In this document: in pieces, positions 45,793-58,445 of the stretch
Position numbering within the stretch: position 1 is the first letter of the stretch
Layout of the letters: every line of letters starts with the position of its first letter
Made by a program: the position numbers and the translations under genes
Source: Austropuccinia psidii
Lineage: Eukaryota > Basidiomycota > Pucciniomycetes > Pucciniales > Sphaerophragmiaceae
Assembly: GCA_023105745.1 (NCBI GenBank)
Contig: JALGQZ010000019.1
Span: forward strand, 1,922,001-1,986,000
Reading direction: 5' to 3'
Length of the DNA stretch: 64,000 nt
Notes under the pieces: model-generated
Told to the model about the DNA's origin: nothing
The model's input: only the letters and a program-made list of their open reading frames with translations
Databases searched by the model: none

Positions 45793-46711
45793 TGTTTGAA
45801 GATAACCCAACAGAAGACAACCAAGCTACTGTTGAGAGATTGGTGGAAGAAACTTGTCAAAGCTCTCCAACACCAGTTATCACCAAAAGAAAGAAAGCTA
45901 AGAAATTAGACTTTCCAGGGCCCACCATTCAAGACTCTGAAGGTGAGCACCTCTTTTTTAATTTGCCATAAAAGAATTTTATTCTAAAATACTTTTATTT
46001 TTTCTTATTCTTTAATTATGACTACCAGAAGAGGTTCCCAATACTCCATCCAATCAGATGGAGCTGGACTCAGAAGTAGAATTGATCCCTCAAAAGGGAA
46101 AAGAAAGGGCAATATCCGCAGTGGAACAGAATCCACACAAGGAAGTGCCTTATCCCAAAGGCAAGTCCCAGAAATGCCCATGATATCTGAGCCTGAATTG
46201 GAACTAAGTATGAGTAACTCAAACAGGTACAAATCACATTCAGAGGGCTCAAATAGACATCTACATGAGCCAGTACAAGCAGTATTGCACAGTGTACAAG
46301 GACAAAGACTGGGAAATGCTGCCTCAAATAAACCAAGGAGTGATGAACTCCTGGCACATCCTGAAAAAGTTCCTCAAAGAGGAGGAGATAGTAAAATACT
46401 CCAATGGATGGAATCCACTGTCATCCAAACCTCAAGTCAAAAAAATCAAGGATTATCATGCCAAAAAGAGGGAGGCAACCAAGGAAGAAGCCCCAGTAGC
46501 TTCTACCAGCAGGCCTCAAGCCAACCCACTTCCCCAAGAAGGGAAGAAGAACAAGAAAAAGCATTGGAGGAAACCATATTCCCCAAGCTACAGAATCCCA
46601 AGAATCCAAAAGGATGCCATGGACAATGTTTTCAACATGGCCAGAACCTTGATGGAATTCAAGGACAAGGAAGAGCAAAGAATGAGACAACCTCATTTCC
46701 CAAAGAAATAA
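45793..46711 (+). CDS. Spliced small reading frame overlapping the Gag start (Ty3-2)
   Basis: I infer exons 45793-45942, 46029-46160 and 46227-46711, all in one phase. Intron 1 has GTGAGC and ACCAG borders; intron 2 begins with GCAAGT (a GC-AG intron) and ends AAACAG. Splicing removes in-frame stops and joins parts that resemble the leader frame of Ty3-1 ([10 protein letters not shown] against [26 protein letters not shown] against DAMENVFQMARTMMEL). The first exon starts at an acceptor (CTTTTTTAG), so a further 5' exon with the ATG is expected. The last exon overlaps Gag in another frame for nearly 500 bp. The product is Lys-rich with a [15 protein letters not shown] basic patch. Function unknown. 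Confidence 0.6.
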
Positions 46712-47667
46712 CCTTGTCCAAAGATGTTGTAAATACTTTAACAGAAATTAAAAATAGTATATTACCTCTGAAAAAAATTAAAGACAGTTTATTATCACTA
46801 CAAGAAATAAATAACAATTTATCTTCTTTAACAAAAATTGTTGTGCAAAACAAAAAAGAAATTGACAACATTAAGTTTATTGTTGAAAATAATAAACCAA
46901 AGAATTTAATTGACAATACTCAAAAATTAATACAAGGACAACAAGAATTGTATAAATACATAAAAGATATCAAAGACAAGACTTTGACAATCAATTATGA
47001 TGTAAGTATTGACAATCTTACAGAAAAATTAAATAAATTAAGTATTTCTGTAGAAAAATTTGAAGAAAAGACTTCATCACACCAAAAATTACTTTTGGAC
47101 CATGTGGAAAAAAGTGATGAAGCAAGAATGCATCTGAAAGATGATATTCAAAGTGAAATAAGGCTTATTACAGAAAAAATGGATAAAATTAATGAGGCTA
47201 ATTTAAATATGCCAAAATTATCAACACCATTTTCTCATATAAGAAGCCCTGTTAAAACAAAAGAGGAATTGTCAAATCCTTTCATAACAGACTTGAGTCA
47301 CCAAGACAATAACCAAGTCTTAATGAAGGAAGCACCTCAATTGAAGGAATGGCCAACATTCACAGGAGAAGGTGAATATGACCACATGTCATTTATTAAA
47401 ACAATTGACATGTTACAAGAAGACTATGCCATACCAGATGAATTAATCACTGCAAGATTACACTCATTGTTTGAGAAATCTGCAAAAAGATGGTATTATG
47501 GCATAAGACAAACAAATGGTAAAAATACCCGGTCTTGGTGGAAACAAGAAATAATCACCAAGTGGGCAAATGATGCCTGGAGGTATAAGATAGAAAATGC
47601 ATTTGAAAACTCTTTCTTTGACCCAGAGAAAGATAAACCTTTAACTTGGTTCCTAAAAACAAGTTGA
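46018..47667 (+). CDS. gag: Ty3-2 Gag polyprotein
   Basis: 549 codons. The first 220 residues are polar, Ser/Gln-rich; residues about 230-400 form Ile/Leu/Lys-rich heptads (probable coiled coil); the capsid part follows ([20 protein letters not shown], then a [11 protein letters not shown] and W-rich [18 protein letters not shown] segment typical of retrotransposon gag). The zinc knuckle is in the next frame, at the start of the Pol frame. The frame ends FLKTS-stop; a five-A run at 47657-47661 precedes it, and the next frame continues the homology. The ATG lies 11 bases before the acceptor of the small spliced frame, so splicing would remove it. Confidence 0.88.
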   Translation: MTTRRGSQYSIQSDGAGLRSRIDPSKGKRKGNIRSGTESTQGSALSQRQVPEMPMISEPELELSMSNSNRYKSHSEGSNRHLHEPVQAVLHSVQGQRLGNAASNKPRSDELLAHPEKVPQRGGDSKILQWMESTVIQTSSQKNQGLSCQKEGGNQGRSPSSFYQQASSQPTSPRREEEQEKALEETIFPKLQNPKNPKGCHGQCFQHGQNLDGIQGQGRAKNETTSFPKEITLSKDVVNTLTEIKNSILPLKKIKDSLLSLQEINNNLSSLTKIVVQNKKEIDNIKFIVENNKPKNLIDNTQKLIQGQQELYKYIKDIKDKTLTINYDVSIDNLTEKLNKLSISVEKFEEKTSSHQKLLLDHVEKSDEARMHLKDDIQSEIRLITEKMDKINEANLNMPKLSTPFSHIRSPVKTKEELSNPFITDLSHQDNNQVLMKEAPQLKEWPTFTGEGEYDHMSFIKTIDMLQEDYAIPDELITARLHSLFEKSAKRWYYGIRQTNGKNTRSWWKQEIITKWANDAWRYKIENAFENSFFDPEKDKPLTWFLKTS

Positions 47668-47692
47668 AAGGCTTAATGCACTGTACCCAGAA

Positions 47693-50600
47693 ATGTCACA
47701 GAAGATGGTGCACATGAAAATACTTAAAAAATGTGGAGGGGAACTAGAACATTCCCTAAGAAGCAGGTGCATAGAACCATGCTCCACAGAAGAGTATATA
47801 AATGCACTAGAAGATATAGTGACAAGAACAAAAATTGGCAGGACTTGGAAAAAATTGGACATTAAAAGCCCAAATAAACCATTTATCAAAAAAGATAAAT
47901 CAAAAGAATCCTTTAAGCCCAATACATCCAATGAGCAAAGAAAATGCCATAAATGTGGAGGTATTGGACACTTAGCCAATAATTGCCTTAAAAAAGCAAA
48001 GATTAATGAAATTGTGGAAACAGAAAACCACAATGACAAAGAAGAGGAATCAGACTCTGAAAAAGAGACAGAAGAGTCAGAAAGCTCTGAAAGTGATGAA
48101 ATCAATATAATTAATGCACAAATTAATAATATTGATATAATTTATGAAGTACTGGATGTTAACTCAAACTTGCCACAAGTTGGAACATCTGACACAAATC
48201 TAACAAACATACAAGATGCCAAAATGTATAGAACCAAACCTGCAAGAGGAATGGGATATACAGCTGGAAAATCAAGTATTAGTATTGTTATGGTTGATAA
48301 CCAAGAAGGAAAGGTTAACTTGGATACAGGAGCATATTGCACTTGTGTTGGCAAAAGTTATTTAAAAACCATTGTCCCAGACTGGCAAGAAAAACTTATG
48401 CCAATACAAGGTGTCAAATTTAGTAGTGCAAGTGAGAGCATGAAGCCCCTTGGAATAATTGATTTAACACTAATTTTTCCACATCCCTCACAATGTGTCA
48501 GAATTAAAGTAGAGTTTGTAGTAATGGACAACTGTACTAGTAATCATTTCATACTTGGGAATGACTACTTATCAATCTATGGTATAGATATCTCCAACCA
48601 AAAGGATAGATATTTTACCATAGGAGATAATAAAAGACAAAAGTTTGGATTCTTAAATAACAAAAAACAAATCACAGTTATTAAGAATGAGGAAAAAATT
48701 CCAGAAAAAGAACTTTTTATATCTGAACAACTCAAAGAGGCAGAATTCAATCAAGAATTAACAGAAAAAATGAAAGAAAAATTGATTGACCTCTTATTTA
48801 AGTATAAAAATGCCTTTGCAACTGACAAAGAGCCACTAGGTGCCATAATTGGACATGAAGTGGATATAATTCTTAATGTAGAAAAACCTTACCCACCTTT
48901 ATTAAGAAGACCTGCTTATCCAGCCAGTCCAAGAGCTAGAGAAGCCCTAGAGGTGCACATTAAAGAATTAATGGACCTTGGAGTATTAAGAAAGGTTGGA
49001 CATAATGAACAAGTAGAAGTTACTACACCTGTCATTATAACTTGGCATAATGGAAAATCAAGGATGGTAGGAGACTTCAGAGCCCTGAATACCTATACCA
49101 TTCCAGACAGATACCCAATACACAGAATCCATGAGATATTAACCCAATTGTCACAAGCTAAGTTCATAACAGCTATGGATGCTCTGAAGGGTTTTCATCA
49201 GAATGTCTTAACAGACAATGCCAAGAAACTACTAAGAATAATAGTCCATTGTGGAATCTTTGAATACTTAAGAATGCCATTTGGGATAAAAAATGCACCT
49301 TCCCATTATCAAAGAATGATGAATACCATATTTCCTGAAGAATTATCAGAAGGATGGTTAATAATCTACATTGATGATATCATAGTTTGCTCAGAAACTT
49401 GGGAAAATCACCTGACAAGACTAGAAAGGGTACTACAGAAAATAGTCCAAGTAAATATGAAAATTTCATTGAAAAAATGTCATTTTGCATATAGTGAATT
49501 AAAAGCCCTAGGACATGTAGTATCTGGCCTTAGTCTAGGCATAGACAAAAATAAAGTAGCAGCAGTACTACTTAAGCCAATGCCTCAAACCAAAAAAGAA
49601 ATGCAATCATTTCTAGGATTTGCTGGTTACTATAGACAGCATATAAAGGACTTTGCAAAGATTGCTAAATCCTTGTATAAGCTATGTGACCAACAAACAG
49701 TCTATGAGATGACAGAAGAAAGAGTCAAGGCATATGAAGAATTGAAAAATTCCTTAACAAATGCCCCATTTCTTCTGATGCCAGATTGGAAACTACCCTT
49801 CAAACTGTACATTGATGCTTGTGGAGAAGGACTAGGTGCTGCACTTCACCAAACACAAATTATCAATGATAAACCAGTGGAAGGACCAATTTGTTTCATT
49901 TCAAGACAGATAAAGCCAACAGAAGCAAGGTATGGAGCAAGCCAAATGGAATGCTTATGCCTAGTATGGGCTTTAGAAAAACTGCATTATTATTTGGATG
50001 GCACAGTATTTGATGTAATCACAGACTGTAATGCTGTGAAATCACTATTAAATATCAAGACTCCAAATAGACATATGCTGAGATGGCAAATTGCCATCCA
50101 AGAATATAGAGGAAATATGACTATTGTTCATAAATCTGGAAATATCCATAAAAATGCAGATGGTCTTAGCAGATGGGCTCTAGCAAATACCCCTGACAAT
50201 CCAGCATGGGTACCACAAGAGGAGCACCATATAGAAGGAATATGTGTTACAGACATTGGCACAGAATTCTTTAACCAAGTTAAAGAAAGCTATAAGACAG
50301 ACAAAAATTGCCATATCTTAAGCCAACTTCTAATGAAAGACTGCAAAGATCCATCACTTTCATCAAAACTAGATGAAATATGGAAAAAGGCATATGATGA
50401 AGGAAGATTTCACCTCCTTGATGGAATCCTTTACCATAGAACAAAACACACATGTGTTATGGCCTTGACAGATAGAACACTAATAAACACTATTTTACAT
50501 GAGTGTCATGATAATGTTGCATCTGGACATCTCTCAGAAGATAGGACACTAGAGAGGGTGAAAACCTGCTCTTGGTGGCCAAATTGGAAGAAAGATGTTG

Positions 50601-51811
50601 CAGAGTACTGCCAAACCTGTGACAGATGTCAAAAAGCCAACAGAGCCACAGGAAAGAAATTTGGAATGATGATCCAAATCCAAGAACCAAAATCCCCATG
50701 GGAAATAGTTCATATGGATTGGGTAACAGCCTTACCTCCAGGAGGAGACAGGAGTTATAATGCTTGCCTAGTGTTAGTGGACAGGTACAGTAAAACTCCA
50801 ATGTTCTTACCATGTCACAAAGATGACACAGCTATGGATACAGCCATAATGATATGGAATAAAGTCATTAGCCACACAGGCTTATTCCAAAACATTATAA
50901 GTGACAGGGACCCAAAGTTCACTTCAGCATTATGGACAAATCTCCATAACTTGTTTGGGACAAAGCTATCATTCTCAACAGCTTACCATCCCCAAACTGA
51001 TGGTTTAGCAGAAAGAATGATACAGACCTTAGAGGACATGATCAGAAGATTCTGTGCTTATGGGCTAGAATTCAAAGATTCTGATGGTTTTACCCATGAT
51101 TGGTGCACACTAATACCAGCACTTGAACTGGCATATAAGACATCAATCCATTCTTCTACTGGCAAAACACCAGCAATGCTAGAGAAAGGTTGGAATCCAA
51201 GACTTCCTTATGACACCCTCAAAAAAGACTTAGTGGATATACATCCAACAGCAAGCAGTTTCAAGATAATGCTTGACAAAGCAAGACACCATGCAAACAG
51301 ATGCATGCAAGATTCTTTTAAATATGCAAAAGAAAGATGGGATAAAAGTCATAAGCCACCTGACTTCAAAATAGGGGACTTGGTTTTAGTATCAACCCTT
51401 AATTTCAATAACATAAAAGGCCCAAAGAAATTGAAAGATTCCTTTGCAGGACCATTTATGATAAAGGCACTCCATGGACCCAATGCTGTGCAATTAGAAC
51501 TCACAGGTGAACTAATGAACAAACACCCAACTTTCCCTGTAAGTCTGATAAAACCTTACAGTTCAAGTGACAAGGAGTTATTTCCACTAAGAAATAAACC
51601 CCCACTTGAGATTCCCCCCTTGGAGGAAGGAGAGGAAAAGAAAATAGTAAAAGTCCTTAAAGAAAGAAGGACAAGAAACAAAAAAGAAAGGGAATACCTT
51701 GTAAGGTATAGAAATTCAACTCAGGAAGATGAATGGCTACTTGAGAAAGATATAACAAATGCTGATAAGTTACTAAGAAGATTCAGACATGAAAGAAAAC
51801 CTGAAAAATAA
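47693..51811 (+). CDS. pol: Ty3-2 Pol polyprotein with chromodomain
   Basis: 1372 codons from the first ATG (open from about 47663). Zinc knuckle C85-X2-C88-X4-H93-X4-C98 ([15 protein letters not shown]); aspartic protease LDTGAY with D211; reverse transcriptase with [23 protein letters not shown] and catalytic YIDD at 559-562; RNase H with D708, E753, D778 and D823; integrase HH-CC domain (HECHD...GHLS, then CQTCDRC), core Asp1009 in VHMDWV, then IISDRDP and the Glu in DGLAERM; C-terminal chromodomain ([17 protein letters not shown]) as in chromoviruses, which steers integration by binding chromatin. The order protease-RT-RNase H-integrase is that of Ty3/gypsy. All catalytic residues are present. 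It lies one base off the Gag frame. Confidence 0.96.
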   Translation: MSQKMVHMKILKKCGGELEHSLRSRCIEPCSTEEYINALEDIVTRTKIGRTWKKLDIKSPNKPFIKKDKSKESFKPNTSNEQRKCHKCGGIGHLANNCLKKAKINEIVETENHNDKEEESDSEKETEESESSESDEINIINAQINNIDIIYEVLDVNSNLPQVGTSDTNLTNIQDAKMYRTKPARGMGYTAGKSSISIVMVDNQEGKVNLDTGAYCTCVGKSYLKTIVPDWQEKLMPIQGVKFSSASESMKPLGIIDLTLIFPHPSQCVRIKVEFVVMDNCTSNHFILGNDYLSIYGIDISNQKDRYFTIGDNKRQKFGFLNNKKQITVIKNEEKIPEKELFISEQLKEAEFNQELTEKMKEKLIDLLFKYKNAFATDKEPLGAIIGHEVDIILNVEKPYPPLLRRPAYPASPRAREALEVHIKELMDLGVLRKVGHNEQVEVTTPVIITWHNGKSRMVGDFRALNTYTIPDRYPIHRIHEILTQLSQAKFITAMDALKGFHQNVLTDNAKKLLRIIVHCGIFEYLRMPFGIKNAPSHYQRMMNTIFPEELSEGWLIIYIDDIIVCSETWENHLTRLERVLQKIVQVNMKISLKKCHFAYSELKALGHVVSGLSLGIDKNKVAAVLLKPMPQTKKEMQSFLGFAGYYRQHIKDFAKIAKSLYKLCDQQTVYEMTEERVKAYEELKNSLTNAPFLLMPDWKLPFKLYIDACGEGLGAALHQTQIINDKPVEGPICFISRQIKPTEARYGASQMECLCLVWALEKLHYYLDGTVFDVITDCNAVKSLLNIKTPNRHMLRWQIAIQEYRGNMTIVHKSGNIHKNADGLSRWALANTPDNPAWVPQEEHHIEGICVTDIGTEFFNQVKESYKTDKNCHILSQLLMKDCKDPSLSSKLDEIWKKAYDEGRFHLLDGILYHRTKHTCVMALTDRTLINTILHECHDNVASGHLSEDRTLERVKTCSWWPNWKKDVAEYCQTCDRCQKANRATGKKFGMMIQIQEPKSPWEIVHMDWVTALPPGGDRSYNACLVLVDRYSKTPMFLPCHKDDTAMDTAIMIWNKVISHTGLFQNIISDRDPKFTSALWTNLHNLFGTKLSFSTAYHPQTDGLAERMIQTLEDMIRRFCAYGLEFKDSDGFTHDWCTLIPALELAYKTSIHSSTGKTPAMLEKGWNPRLPYDTLKKDLVDIHPTASSFKIMLDKARHHANRCMQDSFKYAKERWDKSHKPPDFKIGDLVLVSTLNFNNIKGPKKLKDSFAGPFMIKALHGPNAVQLELTGELMNKHPTFPVSLIKPYSSSDKELFPLRNKPPLEIPPLEEGEEKKIVKVLKERRTRNKKEREYLVRYRNSTQEDEWLLEKDITNADKLLRRFRHERKPEK

Positions 51812-51917
51812 AAAAGTTAAGCATTATTGAGTTTCAAGACTAACAAAGTCTATTGAAGAGGTAGGACAGTGGATGATACCCTAATCACACATATCAGATT
51901 GTGGTACAATCTTTTTT

Positions 51918-51929
51918 GGTGGTAGGGAA
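51918..51929 (+). promoter_or_regulatory. Polypurine tract of Ty3-2
   Basis: GGTGGTAGGGAA lies directly before the 3' LTR start TGTGAGCC and after a T-rich stretch, as expected for the second-strand primer. Confidence 0.8.
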
Positions 51930-53610
51930 TGTGAGCCTTTGAGATATGACCACATACCCAATAAGGTCACAAAAAAGACTCAGAATAATTATACCTTTAA
52001 TATAATTATATTAAAATTAATTAGAATAATTATACACTAAAAATAATCACTCAAATATACAAAAAATACCATAAATTGGTACTAAAATTGGTTTAACTTA
52101 AAAACCAATGAATCAACATGTAAAACAAATTATACCATTGGATTCCCCATGGAAAAATACACATATACCATTTTTATGGCATATCTGTAAAGTCAATATT
52201 TAAGGAATTATAAGGTATAATACCTTATAAAAACCATAAAAACTTATTTATCTCAGAAGCTAATGACACAACATGTGAAATAAATTGTACCAGTGGATTC
52301 CCCACAAAAATCCACATATAAAACAATTAATAAGCTAATTCCTAAAATCAATACTTAAAGAATTATCCTGAATATATGCACTTTTTTGGTCAACGCATAT
52401 ATTCAGGGATCATAGCTGATATCTTCTAAACTATACATGCTAGAATGATGAACCAAAAATAAAGTTACCACGTAATTACTGTAAGAACACAGATATGAAC
52501 TTTATTTTGCAAATTATAAACAAGGTTAAGACTTATGAGGAAATATTGATAAAAATCAACAGAGCTGTTGACCACTTTGTTGTGAAAGTAGTCCAAACTT
52601 AAAAAAAAGTATACAGTTGGATTCTACTAGTTTATTCGAGAAGAATGACATAATTTTTATTATTAAATTCAGGGTATAACCCCCTGAAATCAAGGTTTGA
52701 AGTTTAAAATATTGAATTTCGACAGAAAAGATGAGTTACAAGAAAAATCATCAAAATTAGAGTTTTGATGATGTAATGAAAAGCTCTTGGCATCATAATG
52801 AGGTTATGTCAGGCTATCAGAATTCACTCTCTGAATTGCTGTAGCGTAAAAACCTTAAAAGTTATTGAGGATCAAAGTTTGAGCTTAAATTGAGCTGTTA
52901 TGATCACATACTGTAACCTTAAATTAAGTTTAACAGTCTTAAGAGTGATATAATTGGTGAATACTATTAGTTTATGATTAAAACTAATAAAATCCACGAA
53001 ATTTGGGGTTCTGCCAAGCCTATGATGTCATCAAACTTAGAGTTACAGTGATAACTCTAAATAATGGTGTAATAATGATGCAATATGGTTTGATCATGAT
53101 GTAATCACCCTCAAACCTTAAAATATTGATCAATTCCAGTGGATATGATCAGTACACGTCTACTAGAAGCCTGTTGGACTCTAGGAGGGAGGTATTTACT
53201 ATAAATAGAGCTCTTTTTACTCTATTTACCCCTCAGACGCATCAAAAACATTAAATCAATTAAATAAAAGGTAATTTCTTTATTCTTTATATATAAAACT
53301 CTTTTATTATTAAAGACCAAAGACCATCTTAATATTAATCACTATTTTTACGTGATTAAATCAATTCTTTAATTGTTTTTGTTATAAATCTCTCTATAAA
53401 CTCATTTCCACGTAAAATCAAGAATTTTAGTAATTTTCTTTATTTTTTATTGTAAATACAATTTGAAAAAGTTGTATTATATTCATTTGGCGTAAAATAT
53501 CTCAAAATTATTATTTTAAGTGTTAAAAGTAGGTTATTTCATCTTATTATAATAACTTCTCTCTTATTATTACTCTTAATAATTCTTATTTAATATAAAT
53601 AGTATTTATA
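51930..53610 (+). repeat. 3' LTR of Ty3-2, interrupted after 1681 bp
   Basis: Aligns without net length change to 43263-44943. About eight single-base differences are visible (for instance near 52418 and 53238). The CACTA-like copy 2 begins where the LTR would continue TTAATATATAAC. Confidence 0.95.
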
Positions 53611-53735
53611 TCACCGGGGCAAATCTCGTGTCAATCGTCGGCGATTGACTTCACGTCAAGCAAACGTCAAGCAGGATAAAAGTCGAGCTCACGTCAAGCA
53701 AAAATCAAGTGAACGTCGAGCACACGTCACACTCT
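53611..53735. repeat. Left end of copy 2: hairpin and subterminal repeats
   Basis: Same layout as copy 1, with a few substitutions in the ACGTCAAGC-type units. It marks the transposon's terminal zone. Confidence 0.7.
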
Positions 53736-53940
53736 GGTCTTACACCAAATCCTGTGACATCCAATAATATTGGTTCCCCTGTGCCTTCAACTCAGATTCC
53801 TCACCACCTGATCATCCCACAACCGTCTGATGATTGGTAAAAATTACACCAGACCCGCCTGTTTGCACACACACACATCAAAGATGTCCTTCAGCCAGTC
53901 TTGATGTAGGCGGGGGGTTTGACTTCACCAGGTCATCCAT

Positions 53941-54062
53941 GAAGTGTGCGTGTGCATGCGTGGGGGCGGGTGCGTTTGCGTGTGCGTGGGCGTGTGCATT
54001 GGCGCGTGCGGGTGGGTGTGCGTGTGCATTGGCGAGTGCGGGTGCACACGCGGGTGTGGGTA
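53941..54062 (+). repeat. GT-rich degenerate tandem repeat, copy 2
   Basis: Corresponds to 22036-22160 but has a different composition of units; a length-variable array between otherwise near-identical copies. Confidence 0.7.
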
Positions 54063-54324
54063 CGCAAAAGCCGATTCCGCTTCCAACATGATGATGGCGC
54101 AGTTAGAAATTTTGGATGCTGTGAAGGGTGAGTGTGTGGGTCATTTGATCATTGGACTTGGCTTATTCACACTGTACCCAATGTCAAAATAGTAAGTTCT
54201 TTGTGGCAATGTGAAATAATGGGCTTTGCTTGTCACAATGGCATGTCTCTGTCACTAAATTTTGAGGCAATTATTTCACTAGCAAAATTGCTAATGAATC
54301 TGAGAGATTTTGCATTTTTGTAGA

Positions 54325-57300
54325 CTAAATATCATGAAATAACGGCTTTATCATTACAAGCAGTCCACATGACAGAGCTTTGTTATCATACAATCCACAG
54401 TTACCTTCTATTTCTTCTTCAGATATAATCAAGTGTCCATCATCAAAACCAACAGCTTTATAAATATTCAGATGCGGCCAATCTGGTAGGAAATTCACAT
54501 CAATCTTCAAAGGTTTTAAAATCAGAAAGTTATTGTTCAGTATGCTAGATGGCTCAGAGACTTTGAAAATGCTATCAATAATACCAAATTGTCGTGAGTT
54601 GCCCCTCAGAAAACATATCACACTGTTGCTGATATTTTTGGATTCAGTTGAAAATATATTGTTCCCAATATTAATGTTTGAAACTGGAAAATACCAAGGT
54701 GAGACAATCCTTGAAGTGGGAGGACTTGTGGATTGCACGGTAGTGTCTAAGCTGATCCAATCAACTATTTCCCTTGTTGCATGAAAAGTCTGTAAGTACT
54801 CAACCAGGCAATCATAATTTTGTTGGTCATGGCGGGATGGCTTGTTATATTTATGGTGATTGAACACGGCAGGTGGCTGTGATTCGAAAAGCTGTTTTAT
54901 TTCACATGGCACAGATGGGGATTTTAGGAGAACGGAAAGGTTGGAGCATCGACAGATATGTTGAAGTAAGGTTTTATCTATATCATCTATTCAGAGTTGC
55001 AAAAAGTTAGTCTTATTCAGTTCAGGTGTTTAATCAATGTGAATATATTGATCTTATTAATTGACATACATATCTTGTTATTTGTTGGCATCTTTGCAAA
55101 TACTCCAATCAAGCGCTCATAACCCCATGTGGCTGAGGCTTGTGCTGGGCCCCAACGTTGGAAGAGTTCGGGAATATGATCAGCAAAATGATGATTTGGT
55201 TTACTTTTCTGTTTTGGGAACAGGTGTTGATTGGAAAGGCGGAATTTTTTCCAATGTTCAGCAAATGCAGTCGCATCATCTATTGAAACAGTCCAGCTTG
55301 TGGCAATTTTGATAGCACTAATCAAATGGAATGTATTCTTGGCTAGTTCATTTGCAAGTTCTTCTGACTGACCCATTTTTCTTTGAGTGTTGGCAGATTG
55401 GTGTGCATCTAATGAGATCTGTTGACTGAACATTAGAAATGGAATATAGACCTTATATAAGAGAGCCCATTCAGCGGCTTTTAAGCTACCATGAGAGGGG
55501 GAACCCATGTTGCAAGGTACTCTTGTCCATGATGAGGGAATTATTGTCTCAGATATGATTTGTCGGAGATGCTCCAGAGCCTCACCCTTGATCTGGTGAT
55601 CACTCAGTGCAGTGATATCCAATTCAGAGGGGATTTCAGAAGTGGGGATGTAATCGGCATCAAATGAAGGAATCTCCGCAGAACCACTAGATGGATGTTC
55701 TGTGTTAGGGGTGGGCATTGGGAAGTAGTTTTTTTGGGTGGAAGTAGTGGGGAGTGGCTCATTTATTATTTTTGCTGCGTCTCTTCTCAGGGAGCGGGCC
55801 TCTCTCAATGTGATTTTATCAAGAGAGCTGTTGGAGGTCATGGAATCTGAGTCTGAACTGTTGGTGTCATTGGATTTCCTGCGGGACCTGAGGTAAATTT
55901 TTGATTTGGACTCTGGAATGCACAATTTGAAAGTTGCATGATCCTTCAAAATTCCAAGTATTAAATTATGCATTATGTCAAGATTAACCATTCTCGTGGC
56001 ATCCCAATACGGAAGGTCTTCTAAAATTGAATATCGCACTCCATACTCAGAGAAAATTGCTTGTCTTTGTTGTGGGGTTGCCCGAAGCCATTTGGCAATG
56101 GTTGATTTATGACTTTGGTATGAGCGCGTGTAGTGAAATTGAGGACCAATTTCTTCAATTTGAGCTTTGTGAATGGTGCAAAAATTACAAAAGTGGTTTC
56201 CTGAATGGGAAATAAATCCAGTAAGCTTGCGCATGGCAACCACATCCGGAATGGCTGTGAGGATGGCAACACGGATAAAGGATCCTGATGGACCTGTTGA
56301 GGTGGGTGCAAAATGGTAACCTTGCCATAGCTCTTTGAGCTCGTTGATGAGTGGCATTAATAGATAATTCAATTGAAGTGCAGTTGGCTCCTTCGGACCA
56401 GGGATGATTCCTGCAACATAGACATTCTCGGGCTTCAATCTTTCGCTTGGGGGGAGATTAAGACAAATAAGCATGATAGGTCCAATGCTAGCCAACCGGG
56501 TTGACTTTCCATGTGCATTAAACCAGTCCACATATATGGAGAAGGCCAATGCACCAGGAATGGACATGAATGGGGGGTCATGAATATTTCTAGTGCCAGT
56601 GAAGCGTCTCCAGACCAATCCATCCCAGACGTCACGTTTTGGGGAATCTTCGGGAGTTTGGGATTGTTGATGTTGATGCAGAATGTCCATAATTCCAGCC
56701 CGCTGGAGAAATCTGGCAAGCCAATTTTTGAATGGTTGATAAATGAAATGTTTTGTTGGTATAAATTTTTGCTTCATGTTGGTTGTGTTTTGGGTGTGGG
56801 GTTCAGATGAATAGATGAATTTGCCTAATGATTGTGTGCAAGGGGGATCATGATCATTTGGGTCATTATGGCGTTGACAGTGGGGTTGGTCAGTTGTGAC
56901 TGATTCAGTAAGGCCATTAAGAGAGAAACATTGAGGACAACATATATAGTTTTGAATCACTGGCTCCAATTGGAGATGTTCAAATATGGTACTCAGATCT
57001 TGAGGTATATGGAATGCAGGAGTGGGGGGACCAGCAGAGCTTGAGATACTGGACTTGATCAGCAGGTTCAGGGCGGGGTTGAGTATGCGTGAAGCCCTGC
57101 GGGGTAAATTATACCTTAATGATAGAATGGCAGATATTATCATTCCTAGGTCTTGTGGGGGAAGGGTTTGACTGCCACTATATGGTTTCTGTGCAGTTGA
57201 ATTGAGACCCACTGGAGTTGGGAAAGTGCTTTGGGTCAAACGTGAATAATCAGCTGGGAAGATTTGATCCAATAGAATTTGTGGGCACCCAGATCCTGAT

Positions 57301-57485
57301 GCAGAAGTAGGGATGTTTGGAAGAGATTTGGGTGCAATGGTTGATTTGAGCTTTTTAATGTGCTGTTTATATTGGAAAGGTGTGAAGGCAACTCCTTGCC
57401 TATCACCCTCAGGGGAAGAGTGTGTTTGAGTTGAGCAGTGTTGACACATGCATATACGCATTGAGGAATATGGCCGGGTTGTCAT
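54325..57485 (-). CDS. Tnp2-family (CACTA/EnSpm) transposase, copy 2
   Basis: Exons 57485-55070 and 54986-54325 with an 83-bp intron (donor GTATGT here). The lengths of both exons equal those in copy 1, giving 1025 aa, with only scattered substitutions, for example K for A and V for A in the variable Ser-rich region around residues 535-660. The Tnp2 core (DVVAMRKLTGF, HFCNFC, NLDIMHN) is unchanged apart from one I/L exchange. The absence of frame lesions in either copy, in a region where the other genes are broken, suggests purifying selection or very recent movement. Confidence 0.88.
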
Positions 57486-58445
57486 TGCTGCAGGAATTGG
57501 GAGTACGGTTGGTTTGTGTATAAATATCTATGGTTGATGTGAAAGTGTTTAGGAGTGTTATTAATTGGAAATAAAATTCAGTGATTATTTATGAAGGGGG
57601 AGATGATTTGAGCCAGCTGAGGATTTTATCCCATTTGTAATGGAGCATGAGCTGCAGTGGATAAAGTTTAACATGTCTCATCTGGATGGCGGAATTGGTT
57701 AGGCGTTTAATTGGGTAAAATGCCATGCTGCTCAATGCTCATACATATTCTAGTTTATTTACACATTGTGATAGTGCGGGTTTGACCATTGAGGGGGTTC
57801 CATTAGTGAAGTGTTACCATTGAATTGAGGGGATTAACATTTAATCCATGTACGCTGGCACGCCATCGTACATGGTTTAAACCTTATTACAGACATAACT
57901 ATATAACTCTATTACATAAGGGGTTGGAGTGCAGGTAAAGTCTTGGTATTTGGTTTGAGTGCGGCGGGCTTTGAATCAGTTGGAATGTGATTTGGATTGT
58001 CTTGCCTTTCGGGAAAAGGTGATGTCTCTTTTGTGGGTAAATCCTTCATGAATATACCCCTTTACAGATGTACAATGTTGTGGAATTTCAATGCATATAT
58101 GGGCAGTTTGGATAATTCACAAAATGTGACAATGGGGAGGCATAAATGGTACTGAATATGATTACTTATGAATGATGGGTCCCCTTTGAGATCAAGGAAA
58201 TATCACATTATATGCTGGTAGGCCGTGCAGGGTGGTTTCCGACAAAAGCGGAGGAGCTCAAGAGGAGGCAGGGAGGATTCTCCTCAAAAGAGTCTTATCC
58301 GACTTCCACACAACACTTAGTTCCAACTATTCATAGAATTTCTCTATTCTAAATTTGAAAAGATTTCATCTCATATCACTCTATTTTATCATAATACTGA
58401 GGTGTTTTATCTAGTTAAAAATATTACTGTACTTTTTCGGCCCTT
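57486..58445. promoter_or_regulatory. Divergent intergenic region with imperfect palindrome (copy 2)
   Basis: 960 bp between the transposase and the plus-strand gene, as in copy 1. The 30-bp imperfect palindrome lies at 57846-57875. More substitutions are visible near 58140-58310 than in the coding parts. Confidence 0.5.

Larger units (their letters stand above)
43263..53610 (+). mobile_element. Young Ty3 chromovirus-type retrotransposon (Ty3-2), 3' LTR interrupted
   Basis: LTR 43263-45288, primer-binding-like site, spliced leader frame, Gag, Pol (protease, RT, RNase H, integrase, chromodomain), polypurine tract and a second LTR starting 51930. I counted about eight differences over 1681 aligned LTR bases, roughly 0.5%, so insertion is recent. 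The CACTA-like copy 2 begins at 53611 inside the 3' LTR; the remaining 345 bp or so of that LTR do not occur before the window end. The target duplication therefore cannot be checked. Confidence 0.95.
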
